Shown here: piece by piece, positions 48,110-59,872 of the stretch
How the letters are laid out: the number at the start of each line of letters is the position of its first letter
Numbering within the stretch: the first letter of the stretch is position 1
Origin: Mytilisepta virgata
Lineage: Eukaryota > Mollusca > Bivalvia > Mytilida > Mytilidae
NCBI GenBank assembly: GCA_028015205.1
Contig: CM051521.1
Location: 64,030,314-64,094,313, forward strand
Direction: 5' to 3'
DNA: 64,000 bases
Translations under genes and position numbers: made by a program
The notes under the pieces: generated by a model
Seen by the model: only the letters and a program-made list of their open reading frames with translations
What the model was told of the DNA's origin: nothing
Databases searched by the model: none

Positions 48110-48480
48110 AATATTATGAAATCCTTAATATTTCTCAATGCCTTTTGAGAGACAAAACTTATTATAATTTCTCATTATACCATAGTATGTGTTTTCTATA
48201 TAATATTATGAAATCCTTAATATTTCTCAATGCCTTTTGAGAGACAAACTTATTATAATTTCTCATTATACCATAGTATGTGTTTTCTATATAATATTAT
48301 GAAATCCTTAATATTTCTCAATGCCTTTTGAGAGACAAAACTTATTATAATTTCTCATTATACCATAGTATGTGTTTTCTATATAATATTATGAAATCCT
48401 TAATATTTCTCAATGCCTTTTGAGAGACAAAACTTATTATAATTTCTCATTATACCATAGTATGTGTTTTCTATATAATA
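48110..48480 (+). repeat. 91-92-bp tandem repeat, four copies, upstream of TLR-A
   Basis: The start 'aaatccttaatatttctc' recurs at 48119, 48211, 48302 and 48394. The unit contains 'atgccttttgagagacaaa' and 'taccatagtatgtgttttct'. The same unit occurs once in the duplicate region upstream of TLR-B (about 60019-60104), so the expansion happened in copy A after the duplication. Confidence 0.9.
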
Positions 48481-48814
48481 AGTCAAGAAAATAATTTTAC
48501 TATTTTGTCTATTTCTGAACCCAAAACTATTTAACGGCTAAAAATTTCCATTACTATTTACCAGTTACTGAATAGTTTCCACTTCTATCGCCTGGGCAGT
48601 ACTGGTAACTATTCACCGGTTAATTGTCTTTCGGTATAATAAAACACTTATCGACTGCATATTCGGGGAATATTAATTTTATTATCCCCTCGTCTACGCG
48701 CAATATTTGGTATGTCTGGGACAATAAACTTACTATTCCCCTCATACCCAGTCAATAAGTATATAATGTTTTTATTTTGACAGGCTGTCTGGGTATGGTG
48801 TGTACACATGAACA
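48481..48814 (+). promoter_or_regulatory. Shared TLR upstream block with splice acceptor
   Basis: This block is conserved in the copy upstream of TLR-B (60105-60358 and 62194-62220): 'gtcaagaaaataattttact', 'gtactgg(t/a)aactattcaccgg', 'aataaacttac' and 'tcatacccagtcaata'. Conservation outside the coding region suggests shared promoter or 5' UTR content. A consistent acceptor, 'gtttttattttgacag', at 48768-48782 (and at 62196-62211 in copy B) precedes the start codon by about 32 bp, implying a 5' UTR intron. No TATA box can be assigned with confidence. Confidence 0.5.
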
Positions 48815-50212
48815 ATGGCATCACAGAAAATGCAGTATGAAGTCATTTTGGAAGTTGGTTTCATATTCTTTATAGCAGTACTCAGTCTTTCTAGTACTGA
48901 CAATAAAACGAATCTGACTTCTTACACTGATGACATCCGAAACCAATCTTATTTGTTTGCAAACAGTACATTATACATTAAAAGTTACGGCGATGAATCT
49001 TTTCAATTGCCGGAAAATCTAGGTCGTGTTTGTAAATTTAACGAAAGATCGCCTACAGACGATTCAACCTACCACACAGAAATAACTTGCAATATAGTTG
49101 GCGAAAATGTTTTTAATTTTTGGGAATTTAGAAGTTTTACTAGGGAAATCAATGAAAATGTCTTATTTTCATTGACTGTAAAATGTGAACGTGGAGGGAA
49201 TATTTTGTTCCCATATCCAGGCAGAGCAAAACTTCTATATAAAATACACATAATAAACTGTTTCATTTTGGAATACCATTCTGAAATGAGGGACAGTTCC
49301 GTTGACAACATTCCGGACGACATGAAATACTTCACACTATCCGATTCTACCATTGTAGTGAAATATAATGATCTTCTTGATTCATTGAATCCTACAAATT
49401 TGACAGAAGCGTTTGAATGTGGTCCCTTGAATGCAGTTGAAATCACAGAAAGAAATATGACGTCATTGTTTGTAAACTTGACATCTCCGGAATCATCTGA
49501 AAAGAAAGACGTAGACCAGAACACAGATATTTACAAAAATCATTTTCGGGTCGAACGAAAATGCAACTACAAGTACCTGAAGATATTGGACAGAAGTCAC
49601 TCAGTTTGGTTGGATCACCATCGTTTGATTTGTGATCTAGAGAAGTCTGTTTGCCCAGAAATTCAAATTATGAATTATTCTTCGTCTGGAATACATAAAA
49701 TTCCCGTTCAGTTTTATGACTGGAGGCTTATTTATAAGAATTTGAAATACGTTGATTTATCTTCAAATGAAATATCAGAATTAGGCCCCATTACATGTCA
49801 TGGAAAGGAAGAAGATAAAATAAATATCGGCACATTAGATCTACGTTACAATAACATCACATCTCTTAGAGTAAGAAATGTTCGATTGATGGCCAGGAAC
49901 ATTTGTGATGGTCTTTTCGTGGACATTCGAAATAACCCTTTTAAATGTGATTGTGAAATGAAAGATTTTGTCGATTTACTCAAAGAGAGAATTCTTACAC
50001 AGAAAGTTAAATATCAATATCTTTTCACACTCAAATGTTTTACTCCGATTTCCTTGCGCGGAAAACTCTTACACCAGATGTCGCTTCAACAACTAGGCTG
50101 TGAAATCCTGAAAACCACTTTCTCGAAACTAGCATTTATAATACTTTGTTTTGCTGTAATATTTTCACTGCTTGTGTTCTTATTTGGTTACGTTACAGAA
50201 AGGAGATTATAA
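48815..50212 (+). pseudogene. TLR-A: Toll-like receptor truncated at the membrane segment, TIR lost
   Basis: 465-codon frame from ATG 48815 (context aacaatgg). An N-terminal hydrophobic segment (residues about 9-27, VILEVGFIFFIAVLSLSS) is the signal peptide. An extracellular part of diverged leucine-rich repeats follows, the last two clear ones being LKYVDLSSNEISEL and IGTLDLRYNNITSL. Then comes an LRR C-terminal cap (NPFKCDCEMKDF) and a membrane segment (about 439-461). Compared with TLR-B one base is missing near 50172 (tcactg versus tcgactg), so the frame ends at TERRL. The TIR remnant KKYDAFIAYREADIH is still readable downstream in the other frame, but stops at 50319 and decays by about 50345. 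The product, if made, would be a membrane-bound receptor ectodomain without signalling domain. I label it pseudogene, but a decoy role cannot be excluded. Confidence 0.8.
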
Positions 50213-50345
50213 TTTTAGCATATACAAGACTACATATAGAATTGCCATGTCAACAAATTAAAAAATTGAAATTAAAAAGTACGATGCTTTTATTGCTTAT
50301 AGGGAAGCTGATATTCATTGAATAATTTACATAATGCTGAAAACC

Positions 50346-53300
50346 AAATCAAAAATCGAAAAAGCTGAAGAGCAAATTCAAAGATGCCAAAATAACCAAA
50401 ATAATAAAGCCAAAACCATGTAAGGACAGAGCTATGCACGAGGGAGATACTCCTTAGTTTTCACATAATTTTAAATTTTTGTACCAGTAAATTTAAAGTA
50501 TCAATAAACTATATAATAAACTCAGATACCAAATTCTGTACAATCAATGTGCATTTCTGGATAAACCTTCATCAAATATTGAGAGAGTTCAAGCTCACTT
50601 TCAACAGAATTTCAAAATTTATTAACTGAAACTTTCAGCACAAGTATCAACATATTATGTTATATGTAAAGCAATAACAAATCAATGATTTCCCTTAATG
50701 GAAGAATGGAGTGTTGCACCTTTTTCTTATTTTGTTTTTATAAAAGAAATGAATTTAAACAAGCCAAAATAGCCAATTAAGTCCAGTGGTACACCTGCTA
50801 TAAAAATAATACAAGGTCACAGACAGTCTGATAGGTTTCCTCTTTAACTGGAAATGATTGGGAATGTATATCATTGGATAGCTGGATTTTTTACCCTTAC
50901 GCGTCGGTTCAGGTACCGACGAGTTATGGTACTTCATAAATGAAATTAATATTACTTAGTCAACTTTATGGCTGCTATATTCTGTACCTCTTCCAGCAAG
51001 CATCATATTCGGAAAATGGAAAAAGTGGGAAAAACCTGGTTCGCTCTCAATTTGACAGCTCTTCTTTTGTTGTTTCTTTTACTAGGGAAACTGCTGCGGT
51101 CGTATGAAGTTGAAGTTTTTTGCCCCAGCTTGAATAGAATATAAAACAAACCAGTATAAACACGGATTCAAAAATAAAAATAATTTTTATATATCCTAAA
51201 CAAACTTTATTGTCATTCCATATAAATGAGTTCCGTACGGGCATTTTTGAGTAACTATGCTGGCGCTAGTAACCAGAAGCCATCTTACAGGTTAGATAAC
51301 TGTAAGATACTCTTTGATGATATAACATGTGTACAATTTTTCTAATATTTTAACTTTTGTTTCTCTTACGCTGATCTTAACATGTCCAGGTAACTGAAAG
51401 CGCCTTATCTTTTAAAGACGCCCTTGAATCTATCTTAGGACAATTTTTGGCTTTAAGGAACAAAAAAAATAACATTGCTTTTTGAGCCGTTTTTTCATTA
51501 CCGATTGTGAGATATAAGGGGACCAAAAAGGCCACGCCCTAATTTTTGAAACTTTTTAATTCTTCGTTGGATTTTGATGAATTTTTTTAAAATGATTTAG
51601 CACAAAACACAACGCAATTAAAGTTACTCCAGGAAGGTTTTTGTACTTTTTACCGTTTCCAAAATAAAAGGATTCAAAGGGGTCAAATAAGTTATGTTTC
51701 AGGATTTGTAAATTTTTTATTTCTCATCCCATTTAAATTGTTATTTTATCTTTTAATACATCTTGATGAGTGCTGTCAGTAAAATGATTTCTTCTATCTT
51801 TTATGGTTTTTGAGATAAAATGGGTTTAAGGGTCCAAAATAAACTATGTGGCAGGATTTATAAAAAATTTATTTCTCATCCGATTTGAATGTGGATTTTT
51901 TCTTTTATTTTTTTTTTTTATATCGGATAGAATGAGTCCAGAAAATTACAGTTTACTGTGTCGAGCACTATACAATGTCTACACTTGCTTTTAATTTACA
52001 CTTGTTCAGCTTTCCCTTGTCGACATGCTGCTGTCCCATCATACTGAGCTAATAATTTATTGAATACGATATCAGTTACTTCGTTTGGGAGACTTCGTAA
52101 CAGTTAACTTTTACAGTTATTACTCGTTTAAACTGAAATTCCAAGGTCGTGAATTATCACTCAAAACGAATTTCCAAGACCCATTATCTTCAATGCTAAC
52201 GAGAGGCCTTGGCATGACCATCTTCGAGGTGAAGGGTTGTTGGCCAAGTACGTCGACTGTAGCCAGTGCCTGGTCTCTATGATTCTGTCTAAGTATAAAC
52301 GGCCCCTTTTAAAGACAAACTAAATCTTTCAGAAAGAATTCTAACTTGGATGCATCAATAACTAAGACGATAAGACCTTACTAGTTCCCATCTCCTGCTA
52401 TTTCCCTTTCCTTCCATACAGATACAAGACAAGGTTCTCTATTTCATTCTCAAATTCAAAATTCACAGGAAAATTGAAAAAACCCTCAACACGAATTGTA
52501 TGAATGTAATTGGAATTTGTCACAGTATTTAAAAAAAAAAATGAATCCAGGAAATCCCAATGCTTAGACCATATGAGCTGTAAAAAAGAGCAATCATCGC
52601 GTGAAATTAACTGTATGTACAATTATGTTAACGTTGATTACATGTTTACAATATTCCCATTAATGATACATGTTTATAATTCGTTTCAATTGCTATTTTG
52701 AAAATAATGCACATGTTTAAATTTAACATCAAACATTTCCAGCATCTGCAAAATGCTTCTTATTGTATGACGTTTCACCAGTATTATATACAATACTAAT
52801 AGGTAGTTTTTTTGCAAGCATTGTTAACAATACAGGTAAATCCAGTATTGTACATGGACAATACTGTAAATTCCTGTATTCCAGGAACAAGCAATACTGG
52901 AAATACTAGTATTGTTACACACTGGTACAAAAATATATTCCAATATTTTTAACAATACTGGTAGTAGTAGTATCGCGGTTGTATTGTATACTTTATCCCA
53001 CGTTTGATAAGAAAATGCCTTTGTAATTCTTTTTTTCATATTTACCATTCTAAATTCTAACAAGTTTTATAAACCCATAACTAGCCGATTACAATACCTT
53101 TTCTACTATTCACATGAACCCCAACTGGTTTTTTTTATAGAAAATTTAAATATTAATTTTTTTTTACATTGGGGCCCAAAAAGGGAGGTCCGTGCCCCAA
53201 ATACCTGTGTAGTCAATTCCAGCTTGAGCTATGGTGTCGGAATTTTCATGTGTCCCCTGCAGGGATATTCCTAATGGGATTCAGAAAGCGCAAAAAAAAA

Positions 53301-53830
53301 AAAAAAATGGATTGGCTTTGAACTCCACTATCTGACATTCGATCATCAAAATTGGTATGTAATCAGCACTATACGAGAATATTTCGGAATTTCGATATTT
53401 GATCTGAGGCCAGAAATACGGATGAAAATGTATTTCAAGTTATCCATTAAATAGAGAAATATAAACTAATAGGAATAGATAGTTGGAACTTGATTCACTA
53501 CTCACATTATAAAGAATAGCTGGTTCACCTTTCGAACTGTTTAAAGATTTGGATAGAGGTAACGTCTTAAAATGTAAGGCAGGGTTGAGCTACAAATTCC
53601 ATTTCAAAGACAATTATAAACAAAGATTGCTAATCTGTGGCATTATCGTTCATTTTATATCCGAATTTTAGATTTAATTTGAATTCGTTAACAAAAATTC
53701 AATCATTTGTATGATTCTGAAGATATTGACCTCTTTTCAAAAAGCGTGACGGTCTAAATCCTTTACAATTTTAAACACTTTTCATAACAACTACCTTTTC
53801 GAGTAATATTATATATAAGACACTATTATA
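50346..53830. other. Spacer between the two TLR duplication copies
   Basis: No exon recognised. From about 52775 to 52995 the motif cagtattg and its reverse complement caatactg recur about ten times in both orientations, forming a fold-back-prone cluster. The rest is AT-rich sequence with short uninformative frames. Confidence 0.4.
52775..52995. repeat. Cluster of cagtattg/caatactg motifs in both orientations
   Basis: At least ten near-copies of 'ccagtattgt' or its reverse complement lie in 220 bp, such as 'acaatacaggta', 'tccagtattgtac', 'acaatactgtaaa', 'gcaatactgg' and 'acaatactggtag'. Pairs can form several alternative hairpins. Confidence 0.6.
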
Positions 53831-54188
53831 TGTTTGCATATAGGGTATTCAAATGTTCAGCTTTAAACAAAAGTGTTACATCCTGTGAATAAATATAAAT
53901 AATTATGTTGTTTAACTACACGTCAAAACTATGAACATTTTAAGGAATGGATTCAAAATTAGCCTGGAAAATACTGGAGTTGGTAAAATATATGAGAGGC
54001 TTAAAAAATAACTCAATTCAGCTTAATTTTCAGCATTGTGACGTCAAAATTATGTCATTAAATTGCTTCATTAACTAAATATCTTGAAAATAGCTGATTT
54101 TTAGCAGTTTTTCATACACATTTTGCTTGAGAAAAAGTTGTGCGCATTCTAGAAACAAAAATATATTTTTGTAGGAGATTTATACCAC

Positions 54189-54339
54189 ACCCTGCATACA
54201 GTTCTAACATTAGAACATGGTATGAAAACCGCGGATCCAATATGTATCCGCGGATTTCATATCAGTTTCTAATGCATAAAATGGATATTTCTTACCGTGG
54301 AGCCAGATTTATGCAGTATTTATGAACTGTATGCAGGGT
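54189..54339. mobile_element. 151-bp palindromic element with 16-bp perfect termini
   Basis: accctgcatacagttc at 54189-54204 is the exact reverse complement of 54324-54339. A second hairpin, ccgcggat/atccgcgg, lies inside (about 54230-54256). It is absent from copy A of the duplication. MITE-like; no coding potential. Confidence 0.65.
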
Positions 54340-54394
54340 CTGTATACTATCCGAATGCATATTTAAAGTAAATATAAAATTGTTTCTTGCATGA

Positions 54395-54455
54395 GGAGGC
54401 AATTTCCCGTTTCAAAGTTTATGTGAAATAAACTTTGAAACGGGAAATTGCCTCC
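54395..54455. repeat. Perfect 27-bp stem with 7-base loop
   Basis: The 27 bases from 54395 to 54421 (ggaggcaatttcccgtttca..., ending aaagttta) are exactly complementary to 54429-54455. The loop is tgtgaaa. Pairing extends imperfectly outward (catga against ttatg). No mismatch over 27 bp in an old AT-rich region suggests recent origin or constraint. Confidence 0.9.
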
Positions 54456-55025
54456 TTATGTGTTATAAAATTGGCCAAAAACATCAAAAACTAGAGATTT
54501 TATGAAATTGCGTCGTTTTGATGATGGTTTATTGACAAATTAATGTAAGAAATATTACACTTTTCTTTGTATTTGGCAAAGTAGGTAATTTAAAGGTTGT
54601 TTTTTTTTACAAATATATCTTCTTGCTTGCTTAGGGATTTTATATTTGGTCATATTTCAGGAGAAATATTTTTTTTTAAAAAGAGTTCTAACTTTCAGGT
54701 ACATAGAAAAAAAAAGCCATTTAATATATATATTTCAGTGAACATAAAACATTTTTGCACTTTTGCAGTAAAGGATCCTGTATAACACAAAAGATTTATT
54801 ACACCATATACAACTTATGACATTACCTTTACATTTTAATTGTACATAACTATCTATTTGTACGTTCATTTTCATAAGAACATCCCGGATTCATAGTTGG
54901 ATACAATCTGACTTTTAACCTTTGTTACCTTTAGTTTGTGACAACAGTTATCTGCTATGGAATATCGTAAGTATTTTTCTTTCTAAAGCGCATTTTATTT
55001 GCAATATTTGAATATTTTACGACTA

Positions 55026-55460
55026 CTAATATTCTCCCTTGCTTCAACATCTTTGAACGTGATTGCAAACTTATATTTACTTAAGCTGTCTTAAATCCGA
55101 CAAAGCTCTGTTCATACAGGTTTTGAATGTACAAATGCAGCACTCACCACTTTATATATTTATTAAACTTGCCAATATTACTGTAGAAAAGCTCGGTATA
55201 CGTTATAAATTGCCAATCTTTGGCTGTTTTGAAAATGAAATGATTAAATCCTGTAAAGCTGATAATAACTTTGATATTACATGCATTAATCGCATTGTAG
55301 TAGCTTCGAAATATAAGCAGTTTTACATCTGTGACAGATGTATATACACCAATATAAACTTCATTCATTTTGTTAATAATATTTCATTTTTTAACAATAT
55401 TTCATTTTTTAACAATATATATTTCCAGAACAACACACTTAATAACTAGTTTACGATCTA
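55026..55460. other. Copy-B-specific block with an open frame of unknown nature
   Basis: An open frame at 55063-55449 (128 codons, first Met 55063) reads through this block. It includes KLANITVEKLGIRYKLPIF and CINRIVVASKYKQFYICDRC, ending in a low-complexity NNISF repeat. I do not recognise it. Its position, between blocks shared with copy A, suggests an inserted fragment of a mobile element. Confidence 0.3.
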
Positions 55461-56169
55461 TTACAATTATCAGGAAAATGTAAACTTTACTTTATAGAAC
55501 AGTTATTTCTTATGTACAGCTATCTAAGCAGCTTGTAATTTTTTAGATGTACAGGTAACTCAACAGACAAGTTAATACCTGATGTAAATATACCATAATA
55601 ATAGAAACTAATACATGTATTGAAAACCAGTCATCATAAAACTTTACCAAACTAAATCTCATAACCAATCGAATTATTCCATCTCATGTATAAATTGTAG
55701 ACCAAGCCGCAATTAAGCCTTAAGATAAAATCTTCAAATTTTAATATGTCTGATACTGTTGCATTTAATAAACCAGTTGCCAAGTTTATACTGATATTAC
55801 TTCAATGTATAAAAGTAGTCTATTGACATATTGCTGTCTCACTGATGTATACCCACTTCTCTTGTTCATATGTATGAATCTATAACCTAGGTTGAATAGT
55901 AAATCAACAATACATAAGATAAATGAAGATATTTATTACTAGCTAAACATGTTTAATCTAACAATACTAATGTATATATACAAAACAAATTACAACTTGG
56001 AAAAACTGGGGACTAACAGCTGTTTGACAATTTTGAAATTAAACTGAGTTATTCCCCATTTCATATCAATATAAAAATTAAAACTGGGGGGGGGGTATAA
56101 GATACAAAGGCTAATATGTAGAATTTGTATCGAATCGGCCAAATACAGGTGCAATGGGGAACCTTTGTT

Positions 56170-56960
56170 GCCAGTACGAATTAAACCTCAAGCTAAACTT
56201 CTGTCTGTCTCTGCTAATTGTTTTTTAGCATCCTTAAGAACATTAGTGTTAAATGATCTTCAAGACGGGCTTCATGGGTAGATGTAGCAGCTCCGATTCG
56301 AAAAGAATGTACGTTGTAAGATTCACTAGATAAGCCTAACTTTTCAAGTAAAATTTTGACATGTGATATAAAAAAAATCTATTTAAAGGTTTTCTATCTT
56401 CAGAAATAAAAAAGGACCCTGTATTAGGCGAATACAAAGACTGCCTTAACTGATTGTATTTCACTATAGAGAAAACAGGACATACAACATAACCTGTTCT
56501 GTAAAGCGGAATAGTTATACCTTGTCTAAAAGGATCAGTTTTTGATTTTTTAAGAGTAACAAAAAATAGAGTCAGCAGTGATTTGCATATCACTGCAGCA
56601 TAAGTGATATTCAGGATCAAACTAATTCATTACAGTGAATTCACCACATCTTAAAAATAAAAAAAAATGCTGTTGTACATGCATACTTTAAAAAATAAAA
56701 CCTAATGTCACATAAATATAGCTTAATAGTTGAATGCCATAACTGTTTGTGTTTATTACAATAAGCTTCAAATCGCATTAGTAAGCTTTACGATGCAGGT
56801 GGAACGCTGTCTTTATCCCAGATTGATCCATTAAGCAAAATAAATTTAATATATAAGTCCACTCCTGTATTATATACGCTACTTGTATTGTTAGAAAGTG
56901 AATATTTCCATAAACTGTCTATTGTGCAGTCCAAAGAATCTCTGACACGAACGGACAAGG
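56170..56960 (-). pseudogene. Tyrosine recombinase of the DIRS-type element
   Basis: Read on the minus strand, the N-terminal part has STYNTG-like text (TSSVYNTGVDLYIKFILLNG) and KLYLCDIRFYFLK. The catalytic part (56620-56336) has KKSKTDPFRQG and ITIPLYRTGYVVCPVF. The end (about 56309-56220) has HSFRIGAATSTHEA with EDHLTLM. The H-x-x-R box and the SKTDPFR strand are diagnostic of DIRS/Ngaro recombinases, which insert the circular DNA copy. Frameshifts separate these parts. Confidence 0.75.
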
Positions 56961-56999
56961 TGTTGGATTCTCCTCGGCCTCTGGTGCTTATTCTCGGAA

Positions 57000-58340
57000 T
57001 TTCTTTATCTGAAAACGAGATAATGCTTCCGCTAAAGTATTACTCGCACCAGGTAAATGTTCACTAAAAACAGCAAAATTGTTATAGGCAGGACACATTG
57101 TTAAGCGTCTCATAAATTTCATTATGCATGGTTCTTTTGAGCGACCTTTTTGATAATATGGACTGTAGCGGCATTGTCACAATAAAAAAAGTATCTTTTT
57201 TCCACACCACTGTTTACCCCATAAAATAGCAGCAACCACTATGGGGTACAGTTCTAAAAATGCCATTGATGCGGAATAGTCTTTTATACTTGGCAATTTC
57301 CAAGGCAATTTATCATAAAACCAATGGCAGAAGAAGCTTCAGTATATAAGGAAATACTAGATGCTGTAGTCAGTTTATTGTCATAAAATAAATTTATACC
57401 ATTCCAATTTGTTAGGAACTGTAACCACATTTGTAGATCTGCTTTGCATTCCTTGTTAATGTGTACATAATGACAACTTTCTTTAACTGATGACATGAGT
57501 TTATATAGGTGAGTCACAAATGCACGGCCTGGTATAATGACACGACTTTCAAAATTTAGGCGACCCAACAATTGTTCTAAGTCTTTCCTTGTACAAGTTC
57601 GTTTATGCACTACTGTTTGAATAAAATTTGTTATACGAAGAATTTTATCTCTTGGCTGACGAGCTTGCATGTTTACAGTGTCTAAAATACAAGTACACAA
57701 GCGGGACCTACTGTTTTCTTAGCAGATAATGGTATATTTAATTTGTTCAAAATTAATGAAAATAATAACATAGTTCTTTCACCACAAAAATCTGGTTTAT
57801 CTATGGTTAAAAAATCATCCAATGAATGAAAAATATCACCAATTTTATAATTGTTTTTGACTATCCAGCATATACTTGTGGATAACATGTCAAAAAGTCT
57901 TTGACTAGAGCGACAACCAAAAGGTAATCTAACATAATTATAATATTTATTGTCCCATTTGAAACAAAAAAGATGCCATTGTTTTTTACTACTAGTAATA
58001 GGTAATTGTTTGAACGCATCGCTTATGTCCACTTTGCAGCAGATACTATTTGGACCGTAATCTTGAACGACATTGATTGCATCATCTAGCTTAATATAAG
58101 AAAGGGAGCATAAATCTTTGTCAATTAAATCATTCACACTGCAGTGTTCCTCTTTGTTATGAAGCGAGGAGAGATCCAGAATAAGTCTTTCCTTTAATGA
58201 ATACTTATGAGTGGCAATGCAGATAGGTCTTACTCTAAAAGAAGTGAAGGGAAGGACATCAAAAGGACCATTAATAAATTTTTTCTAAGTTCATAATCAA
58301 TAAGTGTTTGAACCGTTTCTTGGTCTCTCCTAGCAGAGAG
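57000..58340 (-). pseudogene. Reverse transcriptase and RNase H of the DIRS-type element
   Basis: The RT reads GPFDVLPFTSFRVRPICIAT, KERLILDLSS, CCKVDISDAFKQLPI, RLPFGCRSSQRLFD and the catalytic HSLDDFL (58137-57682). The connection and thumb read KDLEQLLGRLNFESRVIIPG, and RNase H begins LYTEASSAIGF (57700-57284), with Glu where most relatives have Asp. Downstream text ASNTLAEALSRFQIKKF (about 57060-57000) marks the end of RNase H. Frameshifts occur near 58285, 57690 and after 57284. Confidence 0.8.
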
Positions 58341-58495
58341 AGCATTTTTACATTCATAAGTAATAATATCTGATTCAGAAACAAGCATATCAAATCCATA
58401 TTGTATACTATTACATAAAAAAGAAGAAAAATCTTTATCCGGGTGGTTTTGTAATTACAAAGAGTATAATTAATTGGTGATGTAGCAACAGGAAG

Positions 58496-59609
58496 TCATT
58501 GTTTTTTAACTGGTGCTGTTCTTTGACTTGGTTGACCCTGTTTTATTGTTTCTTGAAATTTGTTTGCACAATTGAAATTTCCATGATTCTTTGACTTGCA
58601 CAGTTTACAAACATGAGCATATTTTGCAGTAAGGTTTAGAACAACCCCGTGCCCAATTAAAATTGTTGCATAACTGTTGACCTTCATGGTATACAATATC
58701 ACGGCCTAAAGTGTCAGATCCTTTAAGTGTGTTGGCGTGTTGATTTGGGGTTTTCAGCTGACACATAGCTGTTGTATGTAGTGTCGAATTGCAACGAGAG
58801 CATGAATTTACTCTAGATCCAGCACAAATTTTTTGTCTCAATTCGATGTCACCCTTTGACAATTCTATTTTTATATTATGCCGAAGTAGCATAGTGGCGC
58901 ATTTTGCCGAAAACATTCTATGGTACTCAAAAAACTTGTGTGGCCAAATGTTAGCAGTTTCTACTATATGGGCCAAATAAAATTCTAATTCCTCTGCCCT
59001 GGTTGGAAAAGCAGAACACATTATCCTTTTGAATCGACCAAAAGCGATGATAAACTCATCTAGAAACAAGTTATGTATCAACCTGTCATCGTTTTCTTGG
59101 GTTTTTCTCTTAACATGAATTTCGGTTCGGTATCAATAGAGTATTAAAATGACGTCTTTACATGTTACAATGTGTTGCCTTATTTCTAACGAAATAATGT
59201 CTGTATCACTAATTGAAGAGCCTGGTAAACCAAATGATTTGTCTAAGTAGACTGGCATCGTACTAAGGTCGTTTTGAGCACGACGGTTTACCGTTTCGGA
59301 TCGTTCCAATGAGTTAGAAAATGGCGGTGACATGAAAGATGCAGCCATTGCTGATTGTAAAGTAAAGCTCGGCGTTGATAAATCATGCTGTAATATACTT
59401 GGTCGATTGTTGTTTACTTGTTGGAGAGTTTGTTGACAAAGGTGTATTTTGTTCAACAGCATGTGGTTCATTTGGGCGGACGCTGCTCCTTGTAGATGCG
59501 CAGACATCGCATTGTTTATGTCTGGATTCATCCGCGGTGGTAAAGTTGCAGTAACAGAAGAAATATCAGTTGGCACGATTCCACCTTCATTAACGTTACG
59601 ATCGGCCAC
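58496..59609 (-). pseudogene. gag-like protein of the DIRS-type element
   Basis: The first part (59609-59133) is Ser/Gln/Asn-rich (MADRNVNEGGIVPTDISSV...) without a known fold. The second (59081-58605) contains AFGRFKRIMCSAFP, WPHKFFEYHRMFSAKCAT and the zinc-binding end CNNFNWARGCSKPYC. The last is completed in another frame by AHVCKLCKSKNHGNFNC (58702-58496), the usual Cys-rich end of DIRS gag. A frameshift lies near 58620. Function: packaging of the element RNA (family knowledge). Confidence 0.65.
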
Positions 59610-59761
59610 ATCATTAACTGTAATATTTTAGCCTCCTCAAATTGTCTACAACAATATTATTTACGATAGAAGTTTGATTTTCAGGGACAGGGACTATTTT
59701 GTACACTTCTGTTAACGTTGTCTAAATATAATCTCCTCAACGCACTATTACTTAATTGGAT

Positions 59762-59872
59762 TTAAATGTTAGTACCTAATTCCTTCAAAGCATCTTTTAG
59801 TTGAGAACTTGTCCAGTTAACACGGCTAGAAACGTCTATAGGGTTTCTGGTCCTTCCGCGTCTGGATGCCAT
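59762..59872 (-). CDS. Short SAP-like ORF at the 5' end of the DIRS-type element
   Basis: A 36-codon frame, too short for ordinary ORF listing, reads MASRRGRTRNPIDVSSR and SSQLKDALKELGTNI. The SSQLKDALKELG part resembles half of a SAP DNA-binding motif. It is either the first exon of the gag gene (a donor-like 'ttag|gtacta' follows the ELG codons and an acceptor-like 'attacag' lies near 59617) or a broken 5' fragment of it. Splicing is inference. Confidence 0.4.
   Translation of the reverse strand: MASRRGRTRNPIDVSSRVNWTSSQLKDALKELGTNI

Larger units (their letters stand above)
46595..50345 (+). repeat. Segmental duplication, copy A (carries truncated TLR-A)
   Basis: Starting at 'tgtttgcatatagggtatt' (about 46608), the sequence aligns in order with 53831-63825. 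Matching blocks are 46608-46690 with 53831-53930; 46760-47050 with 54690-55025; 48010-48033 with 55460-55485; 48034-48775 with 59936-60358; and 48763-50345 with 62190-63800. Copy A lacks the DIRS element and the 1.8-kb insert of copy B, and has its own insert of palindromic repeats at about 47060-48000. Confidence 0.8.

Noticed and set aside
48110..48480. CRISPR-like array
   Set aside because: Units are contiguous 92-bp repeats without unique spacers in a eukaryotic genome.
49069..49524. Minus-strand frame of 151 codons
   Set aside because: Antisense shadow of TLR-A.
51047..52701. Several open frames of 60-75 codons in the spacer between the TLR copies
   Set aside because: No domain, no conserved composition, no splice context.
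54140..54325. Open frame with protein-like appearance
   Set aside because: It lies across the palindromic element 54189-54339 and reflects its sequence.
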